Shown here: piece after piece, positions 1 to 11,727 of the stretch | Position numbering within the stretch: the first letter of the stretch is position 1 | How the letters are laid out: every line of letters begins with the position of its first letter | DNA from: Cryptomeria japonica | Lineage: Eukaryota; Streptophyta; Pinopsida; Cupressales; Cupressaceae | Length of the DNA stretch: 64,000 bases | Assembly: GCF_030272615.1 (NCBI RefSeq) | Contig: NC_081413.1 | Location: 448,920,538-448,984,537 of the forward strand | Reading direction: 5' to 3' | The notes under the pieces: generated by a model | What the model was told of the DNA's origin: nothing | Database searches by the model: none | The model's input: only the letters and a program-made list of their open reading frames with translations | Position numbers and translations under genes: made by a program

Positions 1-261
1 CTCGATGTAGGGGTTGGTGCTCCTTGTGTTGGTGCCCTAAAATCAAGGGTTGGTGCTCCCTGGTTGGTACCCTAAATCAGTAGGGGTGGTACTCCTTAGG
101 TTGGTTCCCTAAATGTTGTAACTAGTGTTTTCATTTTGAGGCTAGATTGGAGGAGTAGAATCGAGCATCATTTCTCATTGAGGTTTTTTCCATATTCAGT
201 TTTCCTTGTACATCCGATGTTATGTGATGTTCCATTTGTGTGTCATTACATTTATGGTATC
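1..261 (+). repeat. CopA-1 5' LTR, distal piece
   Basis: Matches about 15185-15485 of the element's own 3' LTR. It includes three units of the roughly 35-bp GGGTTGGTGCTCC-type tandem repeat at about 10-112 and the stretch ending at TTATGTGATGTTCC. The match stops at the TG1 insertion and resumes at 9570. Confidence 0.85.
257..261. repeat. Left target-site duplication of TG1
   Basis: GTATC immediately precedes the TG of the left terminal repeat. The partner at 9570-9574 is ATATC, one mismatch, and the CopA LTR reads on through it (tatctccctatct). This 5-bp duplication is expected of LTR-element integration. Confidence 0.65.
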
Positions 262-3200
262 TGTTGGTTTCCAAAAATGGACGGGTTTACACTACCACTG
301 GGCAAAGACCAAGTTGATTCCTCCAAATATCTATGGAGAGCCACCTCCAACTATCAATATCTGTTAGGATTAGACCAACATTAACAAGGACACAAAGGCC
401 TTCTGAACTTTAGGCCTTTTCAAAACTAGGGAGGGTGATCCATTCAATAAGATCTTCTGCTCTTTGCAATGATACTTAGGAACTTACTGAAAACATTGCA
501 GATTATCTCATGAAAAGACTCAACAGAAAGGGAGAATAATCAAGGATGGCAAATCCTTTAGTGATCCTCAAACTTAATCTCGAGTATGAGAAAGGGCAGG
601 ATAATTTTCAGAAAATACATAAAACTTAACAAATGATATTCTGATATTTTGATATTTGTTCTGAGAAATCATAAAGACGATAAACCAAAAATTGAAAAAA
701 TCTAATGACCTTCGCCAGCAAATACCAGTACCTTATTCATTTCGGTTATAGAGTCTTTGTAAAGAGTTACTGAAATCTGGTAAAAATTCATCTAACTAGT
801 CTAGCCTAGAACAATATTGCCTTACAATATTGTTCTACTTACAATCCTTCATCTAAACTCCTTATCCAATCCTGTTACAAGCCTTATTTCTCTGTAATCT
901 CATTCAAGCATTTAATTAACCCCTTGGACTAAAGAATTGAATGGAAGAAGACATACATCATAACAATGCAACAAACAAATGAAACCCTTGATCCCATTTT
1001 CTTAAAAGAAGATAAAATCGCACACAGGAGAGTAAAGATTAGGAAAAATATTTGCATTACTATCATAAGCTATCTTTTATCATATAACAGTAAAAAAATT
1101 TGAGTATAGAATAACCCACTTGAAATAAGAAAACTCACAAGTATTCTATTACTTTATGCTCTGCAAAGTAACATTACAGTCATTATTATTTCCTATGACT
1201 CTCTAGAACTACCTAGAACCTAACCTTCCAGAATAGATTTATTTTATAGAGATCATTCTCAAAAAATTCAGAACCCCAACTAATGGCATTGATTTCCCTT
1301 TTATAGATAATAAGGGAGTGACAAGCTTCAAACCAAAAGAAACTTGTCATCAGAACCAAGCCTTAAAGGTTGTAAACAATTCTATTACAAAATATTCCTT
1401 ATCCACATGCTGGTGCTTGTGATGAGGTGGAACAAAAATCTTCAACTGATTATTAGTAGAAACAAAAACATTTGAGCCATTCTGATATCACCCAGGCACC
1501 TCTGCATGGACCCTTAGATGCTTAGTCAGCTCCATAGCATTTCTGTTCCTAAAACGGAAAATAGATCTTGACATGAAAACAAATTTTCCCACCAAAATAG
1601 GGGAAAATCTCCAGCCTTTATGCCCTAGATCAGAGAAAATGGAAAGAGGATCTTGGGGGTAAACATGATTTCTTGAGAAGGCATTGCAGCTTCCATGTTA
1701 CTGCAGAGATAACTAGCTGCCAATCCTCCCTTGAACAAATCCTTCTTTCAGCTGCTTGTGAGCTCCTTCTTGGAACACTCTACCAATGAAATGCAAAGTA
1801 AGAGCAGAGGATACGTCTTGGGTGGCTTTTCCTGATAAGAAAAGGCTTTCACACCCCCTCTAACAATGAGAAACATTATACTAGAGAAAAAATATCCATC
1901 TAGTGTCACAAATTATGCAACGACTCCATTCATAGTTTTATTCGAACACCATCTTCTCACTAACGATGAACTATCCTTAGAAAAATGAAGAAGATTGTAT
2001 TTGTTTCTACCCATTTTTTCACCTACCTAGTGAATTTATAATCATAATTACTTTCAATGTAGAGGTGCTAATCCATATGAAGAATCATCATCCTCATATC
2101 TTCTTCTCACCATGTTAGCTATGGATTTCATAAATCATGCATACAAGTCAAGAAATCACCATCTTCTAGGTCATCACTCCATTGCCATCTGCATGTGTTC
2201 ACCTTACGTGAATGATTTTATTCTGATCTTATTCCTTTCTTAGTGTACAATATCCTACTTCAGGATTCCGTCAATAGGAAAATCTCTAAATTTATCAGAG
2301 AACTCCCAATCCATCATATCAAAACCTGAAGCTTTTCTTGATCCTTTAATGTCTCTAGGCTATCATGTTTGACTGTCTAATCAATCCTGAGTCGACAAGT
2401 CTGAATCCCATTCATTCTGCCTTTCCCACACAAGCTATGATGGGTGCCTTCAAAATCCCTCCTGACATCTTATTTGAAACTCAACCGCAAATCTTATCCA
2501 ACTTGGTAAATCTAATGGTCATTATTTGCCGACTTAGCAATTGACTTTCCATTTGTATCCATGGACCCATGAAATCTTGAATAAATAGTTCCATATCATC
2601 CTTCGATCAAACTCCGTTAGTGGTCCCATCATAGGTCTTCCTGATCACCTTTGGACATGTGGCATGATCTTGCGATATCATAGTCTATAACCTTCTTGCA
2701 ACTTCCATCACGGAAACACGAGGGTCATCTGATATGTTCAATCTTTACTACTTTGCATACTACCTATTAACTCTTCTAGAATTTAAAAGTTGAGAACCTT
2801 TTTCCTTAGGATAAAATATCTCCATTCATTTTGAGCACATGCAAAATGATAGTGTTGTTAGTAAACTGACCTTTACTGCCTGAGCATCGATAACACAATG
2901 CTTTGACCAGTTAAATTGCTAACCCTATCAATTTCCATTGATAACACGCAACACAATCTCGGAATACTGTAGTCTATAAAACCCTTGCATCTTTGATCAC
3001 GAGGAAGCATGAACCATTCGATCCATCATGTCTTTAAGAATTGGTCAAAATATTTTAGGACTTTTTGGCTTAGGGAAATCATGGGCATGGATATTTAAAA
3101 GGAAACCGGTCATAAGGAAATTTTTTTCGACTTAAGAAAGAAAAAAATTCATAAACCGATTGATCATCACTTAATGTTTAGGGAATGGGATGGCCCTGCT

Positions 3201-3379
3201 CATGGAAAAGGTACCCTTGACCTTAAGTGGGAAAAATTAATAACAAAATATATCATTGCTAGAGTTTTCTTCACAAATGTAATAAACTTTGATAAACCCT
3301 AAACCGTAAAACTTGGATCACTTGTAGAGGAAAAAAACAAAACTAGAAAATTTCATGCAATCAATTTTCAGAGCTATCA
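262..3379. repeat. TG1 left LTR (3118 bp)
   Basis: Direct repeat of 6430-9569. The shared order includes the block starting AAAATGGACGGG, the block AGAACAATATTGCC, the block CTAGGTCATCACTCC and the end TCATGCAATCAATTTTCA. It has no long ORF; the short ORFs seen in either copy are not shared by the other. Confidence 0.85.
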
Positions 3380-3380
3380 G

Positions 3381-3398
3381 TGGCTCTAGTTGGGGATG
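3381..3398 (+). promoter_or_regulatory. Candidate primer-binding site of TG1
   Basis: TGGCTCTAGTTGGGGATG lies one base inside the left LTR. It has the TGGC...GGGGA form of plant Gypsy primer-binding sites. If real, TG1 is plus-strand and its gag is antisense. No purine tract precedes the right LTR (the sequence is T-rich), which argues against this reading. Confidence 0.35.
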
Positions 3399-3683
3399 CT
3401 CATTTCATAGGAATGAGGTGAGAGACCAAAATGAATGGGTGAAGTAGACCAACTGTAGGGCAGACCAAAAACAACTTACCTAGATAGGGTAACTTCAACA
3501 GAAAGGAAACTACACTACCAAAGAAAACCTAACTAATGCTCATGGATAACAACTACTTTAAGAAAAGTAGAACCTCAAAAATTGTCTATGAATAGGCAAT
3601 TTAAGATGGAAATTATTTATAGTTCTATTGGGCATAGAGTCAGAAAAAATTACTCTACCCCAAAATATTTGTGGCCTACAGGA

Positions 3684-4136
3684 TCAAACCACACATGATG
3701 ACCCAATACCATTTTCCAATGTCAACCAATATGGTGCAAACTCATTATGAAGGTCAAAGGGAAATCTCTCATATGTTGGCTCATCCAATATAGTAACAAT
3801 TTTACAAACATCCATACCAGAACAGTCAATATCTGAAAACCATTCTAATTCACTTCCATTTTTTATTGTTGCAACCAGTGTGTCTTGATCAACTTTGTGT
3901 ACATTCAAATCACTGCGTGATGAAAAAAATTCATCATTTACCCTTTCAACAATGGTATCTTCATGTAACATAAAACATTCTAATTCTGGCTTCAAAATAT
4001 CATGTGGAGCAACAAGACAACAATCTCCTTCATCTATTTCAGAACCTTGGCCAATATCAATGAACTCCACACTCTCATATTCAATGTTGGTATTTGTAAC
4101 ATCAAAGAGGAAATCATCCTCACATTTACTAGTCAT
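3684..4136 (-). pseudogene. Acidic C-terminal extension of the TG1 gag frame
   Basis: Open for 150 codons on the minus strand, rich in Asp and Glu, ending GIGSSCVV. It follows the gag relic in another frame; the intervening stretch (4137-4410) stays readable in the gag frame apart from scattered stops, so one long gag polyprotein with a later frameshift is the simplest explanation. No protease (DSG/DTG) or zinc-knuckle motif is present. I do not recognise a domain. Confidence 0.5.
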
Positions 4137-5532
4137 TAATGTTTCCAGGTCAATTTCCTAGAAATCCCTTGGAAGATCAAGATAAACTGCTTTTAGCATA
4201 ATCTTTTTCATCTTCTTCAAACTCTTACTCTTCAAATGAAGTTAACTCCTTGGATAAAACCAACCCATTATAAGGCTGATCCCTAGAATGGTTTAATATG
4301 ATTTCCTAATTATTTAAACATACCACACAATTGTTTATCTCACTGATCTCATCAACTAAAGTTATTGGTATCTCATTATCTAAGTTTTCATTATCATATA
4401 CAACTATTTCCTAAGAGAGTGATATCATATCATCAAAATCCTGTAGACTTACATCCATTTCAGACATAAAGCTTTCCAATTTTTCATACTCACTATCGGA
4501 TCTATTTGAAATACAAGACTGCAAACCAATTTCCTGCGAGGTGCTCTTCCTGGAGAAATTACTATTGATGTCTTTCAATAAAGTGATTGACACCATATCC
4601 ATTTCAATATCTAATATGTCAGATACTTTCTCATTAACCCCTTCTTTATCAATATGAGGAATAACCACTATCTGGGACAAGTTCTCTTCACTCATATTTT
4701 TGTTCAAATCATAATAAGTAACATGGCTAATGTGATCAGTAGGGATATAAGGGCCTTGACATGGTTCCTTATGTTCAGATTCATGCTTTACTTCAACTTC
4801 AAATATCTTAGGATAACATACCCTTGTAGATAGATAACCCCTAGGAATTCCATATTTTAAGTTGTTCTCAATATCCATTGCTATCCTATAAGCCTGATGC
4901 AAGGTTTTAGGATCCTTATCTCTCAGCAAATAACTCTCTTCCTCATCAAATGTAGCCAAATAAATAACTAGGCATACTTCATCATTTTGTCTATATATAC
5001 TACGAATATCATCCAATGCCCTAGCAAGCCTGAGATTAAAACTAGGTACTAACTCATATTCTTCTTTATGGATACCCACAAATGTTTTCATAACTGAGCT
5101 TGGATTAATTCTCTCCCCAAACTGTTCCATGAATGCTACCTTCAACTCATCCCATGATGAGATAGAACATACTGACATGTAAGAAAACCAATCTCTAGCA
5201 TTTTCCTTCAAAGACTAAACAAACAACTTCATGAAAACATCTTTCTGATTTATTTCAAAATCTTCCATTAACTCATAAAACTCCTACAAATGTTGTCATG
5301 TTGATTTTGATCTTTTCCCACTGAATCTTGGTAATTGTTCCCTAACCCCTACTAGAACAGGATTTGGGAAACCTTGGATACCATCAAATATCAATGGCTT
5401 ATATCTTTCCATACAGAAAGCTCTATGGTGATTCAATAGAGATTGTACATTTGTATTTGACATTTCATAGGGAAGCACATGCACATGATACATATTTTCA
5501 TTCATTCCCCTATTTCTTTCCCTTTTCCACAA
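4137..5532 (-). pseudogene. TG1 gag (Retrotrans_gag-like) with in-frame stops
   Basis: One minus-strand frame runs from 5532 with stops near 5296, 5281, 5215 and 4411. The upstream piece carries LPRFSGKRSKST. The main piece (5211-4411) carries ENARDWFSYMSVCSISSWDE and FMEQFGERI, the usual capsid signature of plant Gypsy gag (a small-residue/Ala-x-x-Trp helix, then a W-x-x-hydrophobic-x-x-x-F helix). The stops near 5281 and 5215 are TAG where the context suggests CAG, as expected from C-to-T decay. No CCHC knuckle was found. Capsid assembly is inferred from the family. Confidence 0.8.
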
Positions 5533-6303
5533 AACTTTAAACTATTACATTGAAAAGGATCAATACATACTCCATCTAATCTCATACAGAAAATCGAAAC
5601 TGAAATATAGGAGTATGTAAAATAATCACTACCATTCCCTTACTAAGTGCTTCTTTCACTCTTCAGAAAACATTTTTTCACACACAATTTTTAGGAAAAT
5701 ACACTTGACTCGTGAAAATCTAAATACCTAGAAATGTTGAAGCTATTGTTGCCTTCTTTAACCTGGGACTTGCAAAATCACCTTCAATCCTTCAAATCTT
5801 TTAACACTAATCTTTTGACAAAGTCACCACCTCCTTGCAGAGGACAAACAATCAAACAACTGAAATTTCTTCACAGATCAGATTTAATTCAACACACTAC
5901 TACAACACTTATCATCAAATGGCATTTTTGATTCCATCCTCAACTTGTCAAGGTACTTCATCATAAGAGCTCAAATTTGTTTCATCTTTTCTGTAAATTT
6001 CTAGGTTCTTCTTCAAGCAAACACACACTGGTACAAAGATCTCAGAGTCTCAGAGTCTTAGAGTTGCCACTCACAACTTGTGAGGTATTACATATAATCT
6101 TGAAAAATGGATAGATCTGGACCAAACCCTTTATAGAAAAAGAACTGTAATAGATTTTTTAGTGACATTTATGAGAATTGACTCAAACTAACAAGGGATA
6201 GTTTAGGAAGCCTTTCACTTTGTGGGAAAAAGTTTTAGTCCCACGACGCGGGAGAAACACTCAACCATCAAATCACAAAAGACCCAAACAACTTTATGCA
6301 ATA
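5533..6303. other. TG1 leader, non-coding
   Basis: AT-rich spacer between the gag frame and the right-hand PBS-like site. I see no gene; the one ORF here (65 codons, plus strand) has no recognisable motif. Confidence 0.5.
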
Positions 6304-6336
6304 TCCCTAATAGAGTCACCATTTTTGTTGGTGACT
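6304..6336 (-). promoter_or_regulatory. PBS-like sequence with inverted repeat
   Basis: On the minus strand 6321-6304 reads TGGTGACTCTATTAGGGA, close to the TGGCGACTCTGCTGGGGA-type primer-binding site I associate with plant Gypsy elements. It fits the minus-strand gag but lies about 108 bp from the right LTR. Bases 6314-6321 (AGTCACCA) pair with 6329-6336 (TGGTGACT), a perfect 8-bp hairpin with a 7-base loop. Confidence 0.4.
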
Positions 6337-6429
6337 AAGATGGGATAATCTCAACTATATATTTAGGCAAATCATTTTACCAAAGATTCTCTACAATCCA
6401 TATTTCCCTAGCAGATTCACTATTTTTTT

Positions 6430-9400
6430 TGTTTCCCAAAAATGGACGGGTTTACACTGCCACTGGGCAAAGACCAAGCTAATTCCTCCAAATATCTATG
6501 GAGAGCCACCTCCAACCATCAATATTCATCAGACTTGGACCAAAATTTACAAGGATGTAAAATCTTTATGCACCTTAAGCTCTGTAAAACTAGGGAAGGT
6601 GATCCCTTCAGTAAGATCTCCTATTCTCTGCAACGATACTCAGGACCTTACTAAAAACAAAGTAGATTATCTCATAAAAAGACTCAACAGATTGGGAGAA
6701 TGCTCAAGGATGGAAAATCCTTCAGTGATCCGCAACCTTAAGCTAGAGTATGAGAAAGGGCAGGACAATTTTCAAAAGATACATAAAAATTAACAAATGA
6801 TATTCTGATATTTGTTCTGAGAAATCATAAAGAAGATAAACCAAAAACTGAAAATCTAATAACCTTTGCCAACAAATACCAGTGCCTTATTCATTTGGGT
6901 TACAAAGTCTTTGAAAAGCATTACTAAAATCTGGTAAAAATTCATCTAACAACTGGTCTAGCCTAGAACAATATTGCCTTACAATATTGTTCTACTAACA
7001 ATCCTTCACCTAAACTGCTTATCCAATCCTGTTACAAGCCTTATTTCTCTATAATCTCATTCAAGCATTTAATTAACCCCTTGGACTAGAAAATTGAATG
7101 GATGAATACATACATCATATCAATACAAGAAACAAATGAAACCCTTGATCCCATTTGCTTAAAAGAAGATAAAATCGCACATAGGAGAGTAAAGATTAGG
7201 AAAAATATTTGCATTAATATCATAAGCTATCTTTTATCAGATAACAATCAAGAAATTCAAGTAGAGAATAAACCACTGGAAAAAAGAAAACTTGTAAGTA
7301 TTCTATTACTTTATGCTCTACAAAGTAACATTGCAATCCTTATTATTCCCCATGACTCTCTAGAACTACCTGGAACTTAACCCTATAAAATAGATCTATT
7401 TTACAAAGATCCTTCTTAGAAAATTTGGAACCCCAACTAATGGCCTTGATTTCCCTTTTATAGAAAACAAGGGAGTGACAAGCTTTAGGCAAAAGACACT
7501 TGTCATCAAAACCAAGCCTTAGAGGCTATACACAATTCTATTAAAAAATATTCCTTATCCACATGCTGGTGCTCGTGATGAGGTAGACAAAAATCTTCAA
7601 CTGATTATTGGTAGAAACAAAACCATTTGAGTCATCTCGATATCACCCAGACACCTCTAGGTGGACCCTTAGATGCTCAATCTGCTCCATAGCATTTCTC
7701 TTTCTAAAAAGGAAAATAGATCCTGACATGAAACAAAAAATTTCCACCAAAATAGGGGAAATCTCTAGCCTTTATGCTCCAGATCATAGAAAATGGAAAG
7801 AGGAGCTTGGGGGTAAACATGATTTGTTAAGAAGGCATTGCAACTTCCATGTTGTTGCAGAGATGATTGGTTGCCAATCCTCCCTCAAACAAATCCTTCT
7901 TTCAGCTCCTTGTGAACTTCATCTTGAAACACTCTACTAACGAAATGTAGAGTAAGAGTAGAGGATACATCTTCGGTGTCTTTTCCTAATAAGAAAAAGC
8001 TTTCACACCCCCTATGAGAATCATGTGATCTTTCACAACCCCTCTTATAATGAGAAACCTTATACCAGAGAAAAACTATCCATCCAGTGTACAAATTATG
8101 CAATGACTCCATCCATAGTTTTGTTCGAACACCATTCTCTGACTGATGATAAAATATCCTTAGAAAAATGGATAAGATTGTCTTTGTTTCTACCCATTCT
8201 ATCACCTACCTAGTGAATTTATAATTAGAATTCCTTTCAATGTGGTAGTGCTAATCCATGTGAAGAATCATCATCCTAATATCTTCTGCTCACCATGTCA
8301 TCTATGGATTTCAATAATCATGCCTACAACTCAAGACACCACCATCTTCTAGGTCATCACTCCATTGCCACCTACATGTGTTCACCTTACGTGAATGATT
8401 TTATTCGAATCTTATTCTTTTCTCAGTGTATAGTCTCCTACTTCAAGATTCATGTCAATAGGCAAATCTTTGAATTTATCAAAGAACTCGCAATCCATCA
8501 TATCAAAACCTGAAGCTTTTCTTGATCCTTTCACATCTCTGGGATTTCATCTTTGACTGTCTAATCAATCCTGAGTTGACAAGTTTGAATCCCATTCATT
8601 CTACCTTTCCCACGCAAGCTACGACCGATGCCTTCAAAATCCCTCCTATCTTCTCATTTGAAACTCAACTGCAGATCTCATCTAGCTTGGCAAATTGAAT
8701 GGTCATTATTTGCCAACTTTGCACTTGACTTTCCATCTATATCCATGGATCCATGAAATCCCGACTAAACAGTGCCATATCATCTTTCGATCAAACTGCA
8801 TTAGTGGTCTCACCATAGGTCTTCCTAATAATATTGGGACACATGGCATCATCTTGCAATTCCGCATTCTGTAACCTCCTTGCAACTTCCATCAATGGGA
8901 ACATGAGGGCCATCTGATTTGTTCAATCTTTACCGCTTTGCATACTTCCTATTAACTCTTCTAAGATTTAAAAGTTGAGCACCTTTTTCCTCAGGATAAA
9001 ACATCTCCATTCATTTTGAGCACGTGCAAATTGATAGTGTTGTTAGTAAACTGAGCTTTACTTCAACCAATGAAACTGCTAACCCTATCGGTTTCCATCG
9101 ATAACATGCGGCACAATCTCGTGATACCACAGTCTTTAAAACCCTTACATCTTTGATCATGGGAAGTGTGAACTATTGGATCCATCCCATCTTTAGCAAT
9201 CGATCGAAATATTTTAGGACTTTCAAGCTTAGGGAAATCATGAAAGCAGATATTTAAAAGGAAACTAGTCACAAGGAATTTTTTTGTGACTTAGCAAAAA
9301 ATCATTTTTCATAAACCGGTTGATCATCACTTAATGTTCAGGAAATGGGATGGCCCCGCTCATGGAAAAGGTACCCTCGACCCTAAGTGGGAAAAATTAA

Positions 9401-9569
9401 TGACATAATATATTATTGCTAGGGTTTTCTTCATAGAATGTAAGAAAATTTGATAAAACCTAAACCCTAGACCTTGGATCACTTGTAGAGGATAAAAATA
9501 AAACCAGAAAAAATCAATATTCTAAGCTGAAAATTGAAAATTTCATGCAATCAATTTTCAAAGCTATCA
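6430..9569. repeat. TG1 right LTR (3140 bp)
   Basis: Direct repeat of 262-3379, with small indels and scattered substitutions. It begins TGTTTCCC where the left copy has TGTTGGTTTCC, and ends AAGCTATCA followed by ATATC. A 64-base-scale segment near 8005-8050 partly duplicates a neighbouring phrase (CACACCCCCTATGAG / CACAACCCCTCTTAT). It contains no gene. Confidence 0.85.
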
Positions 9570-9702
9570 ATATCTCCCTATCTAACTGGTATATTTTCCT
9601 TGTGTTTGAACTAGTAACTGGTACACACCTCTTAGGATTAAAAGGCTATAGTTTGGAAACCACTAATTCAAACCCCCTCTTAGTGGCATCTTGTGTTCAA
9701 CA
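9570..9702 (+). repeat. CopA-1 5' LTR, proximal piece
   Basis: Resumes the LTR interrupted by TG1: the phrase from CTATCTAACTGG through TTAGGATTAAAAGG to TCTTGTGTTCAACA matches 15485-15614. The LTR ends with CA at 9701-9702, two bases before the PBS. Confidence 0.85.
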
Positions 9703-9704
9703 AT

Positions 9705-9716
9705 TGGTATCAGAGC
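9705..9716 (+). promoter_or_regulatory. CopA-1 primer-binding site
   Basis: TGGTATCAGAGC is the classic plant retrotransposon primer-binding site, complementary to the 3' end of initiator methionine tRNA. It lies two bases downstream of the LTR end, the same spacing as in CopA-2 and CopC-2. Confidence 0.95.
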
Positions 9717-9775
9717 ATAGCTTTTCGATTGATAAGATTTCTCTAGCTTGGGTAGATTCTGGTTTTGTGAACACA

Positions 9776-11727
9776 ATGGTCTGTTTTGTGTTAACCCCTA
9801 CTCCAATCTTTGATGTTTCAAACTATTCTTTATGGAGTTTTAGGATGGAAGTCTACCTATCCTCTTTAAGGTATGATGTGTTGATGTCAGTTGTAAATGG
9901 TCCCTCTAGACCGATCGATCCTCCAACCGGTCGTGAAGCAGAAAGAAGAAATGAATGTAATAATGAAGCTTTGAAGGATATACTCACTAGTTTATTCGAT
10001 GATGTTTCCTCACAGGTGGACAGATGCAGATCAACAAAGAGTTTGTGGGACAGACTGAGGAAGCTCTATGGAAATGAGCCTACCACTGCAGAACCGGTTT
10101 GTCAGAATAAGAGAAGAAATGGATCACATAGGTTTGCAGATGAAGGTAGATCTATTAGCAATAGTAGCAATGATGAAGAAGAAATACATCTCTTCATGGC
10201 TCAAGAGATAGAATGTGAGAGGCACACATCTGACATTGATCATGTAGATCATTCCTATTTGCAAGATGTGTTTGGGAGTAATAGTGAATATGAAGAAGAA
10301 GAAGAAGTAGAAGTTGATCTTGAAGGAGAACTTGTAAGTGCACTTGAGGAGCTTGGTAGAGTGAGAAATGAATACAAGTTGTTCAAGAATTCTACTATTG
10401 TGGAAAATAACCTATTGATCAAATGCCTTGAAGAATATAAGGAATGTATCTCAAACTTGAATACTCAGCTAGAAGACTTCAAGGAGTGTAGGTGTAAAGA
10501 TCTAGAGTCCGAGCTAGAAGCCAAGGACAAAGAATATCAACAACTAGAAGGATAAATGGAGAATCTCTGCAAAGACCTTGAGAAATGTCAAGATGAGCTC
10601 AAGGTGATGATCTAGTTTGATGGAAGTAGTGATACCTTGGATAAAATGCTGAAAAAACAAAAAGGTTCTAGGGATGCTGGAGGATTAGGATGTCATGTCT
10701 GTGAATGCTCCACCAGCAAGTATTTCCCCCACAAAGACATTCAATTTGTTTCCTCAAATGGAAACAACAAGGGATTGACCTTCACTGTCTGAAATAATCC
10801 TAGGAAGAAGGGTGATCTAACCAGAATCAGTGAAGATATGAGGATGAAGATCGGTGCTATTGTAGGAAGGAACAATGTGAATGCCAAAGGAAAAGGGAAG
10901 TTCAGAGAAGGTAGCTTCACTGGAGGTAAGAAATTGAGAGAAAAACCAAGAAGACCTCCTACTAGAAGAAGACAAAGAAACTGTACTGCCCACAAGATAA
11001 AGCAAGTGTGGGAGAAGAAGGGATTAGATGGAAGAACTGTAGAGTGTGGACAATCCAAGATCCACCCTGGAGAAGCAGAAATGGAGAAGCCAAACCTATA
11101 AGATCTCCTCATGCATGGCAAAAAAAGTTTTTAAGCTATAAATATTCCTTCTCTGGTTACTAATTTGCATGAAAATATTATGGCCATAGGGTAGATGAAT
11201 GCAAAAAGAGGTCTCAGGATAGATAAAATGTTTTTCCTAGATATAACAATATTGTATGTCAAAGATGTAGTGGTTTTGGCCATATATGTCATGAATGTAG
11301 GAAGAAGAGATTTCAGTCACATTACAGTCAGTATAGTAGCTATGCTCAGTATGGAAGTGGTTATATAGCATATGAGAATCAAAGTGTTGCATGGAACAAA
11401 AGGAGAAGTGTCCCTGCAAGATCAAGAGGCCCACCGATTCTAGTTGCTGGCTAAAATAGTATGACCCGACGAAGATGGTCTAATTGGTTTAAAAAAAGGC
11501 CCTCCAATCATGTGTTTGGTATCAACACAGTCTGCTTCTACAATAATGCTTCCAGTCACGTTGTAGAATCATGTAGAGAAAGGACAAATAAGAAGAAGGT
11601 AAGACCTGCTCCAAGGACTAAAAATGGGAAGAGGAATGAGATCAATAAGGTATGGATGAAAGAAGAGAATAGAACCATGGACCAACACTATGCATTCAAT
11701 GCATAGGTAATATCTCCTAAGGGTTAA
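9776..11727 (+). pseudogene. CopA-1 gag (Copia-type, UBN2-like), broken
   Basis: The start ATG at 9776 is 60 bp after the PBS and aligns with the same start in CopA-2. The N-terminal Copia gag region includes WSFRMEVYLSSL and KSLWDRLRKLYG. It is followed by an acidic stretch (near codon 165), a predicted coiled coil ending KEYQQLEG, a basic linker, and a CCHC zinc knuckle at about 11257-11298 (CQRCSGFGHICHEC). The frame stops at 10555, again near 10612, and shifts between 11101 and 11257. The last codons (ISPKG, stop at 11727) match the CopA-2 end. Nucleic-acid binding and particle formation are inferred from the family. Confidence 0.85.

Larger units (their letters stand above)
262..9569. 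mobile_element. TG1, gag-only LTR retrotransposon with 3.1 kb terminal repeats, inserted in the CopA-1 LTR
   Basis: Direct repeats at 262-3379 and 6430-9569 begin TGTT and end GCTATCA (TG...CA). They are flanked by GTATC/ATATC inside an otherwise continuous CopA LTR. The internal 3.05 kb holds only a minus-strand gag-like frame, with no pol. This resembles the TR-GAG type of non-autonomous element (LTRs plus gag only). Orientation is uncertain: gag reads on the minus strand, but the best PBS-like sequence next to an LTR (3381-3398) reads on the plus strand. About nine in ten bases agree between the two repeats over the stretches I compared by eye, so the insertion is old. Confidence 0.8.

Noticed and set aside
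7102-7380. 92-codon ORF in the TG1 right LTR
   Set aside because: The left LTR copy (about 960-1220) is broken by stops, and LTRs rarely encode protein; not conserved.
10741-11121. 126-codon minus-strand ORF
   Set aside because: Shadow of the basic region of CopA-1 gag; overlaps the plus-strand gag frame with its conserved motifs.
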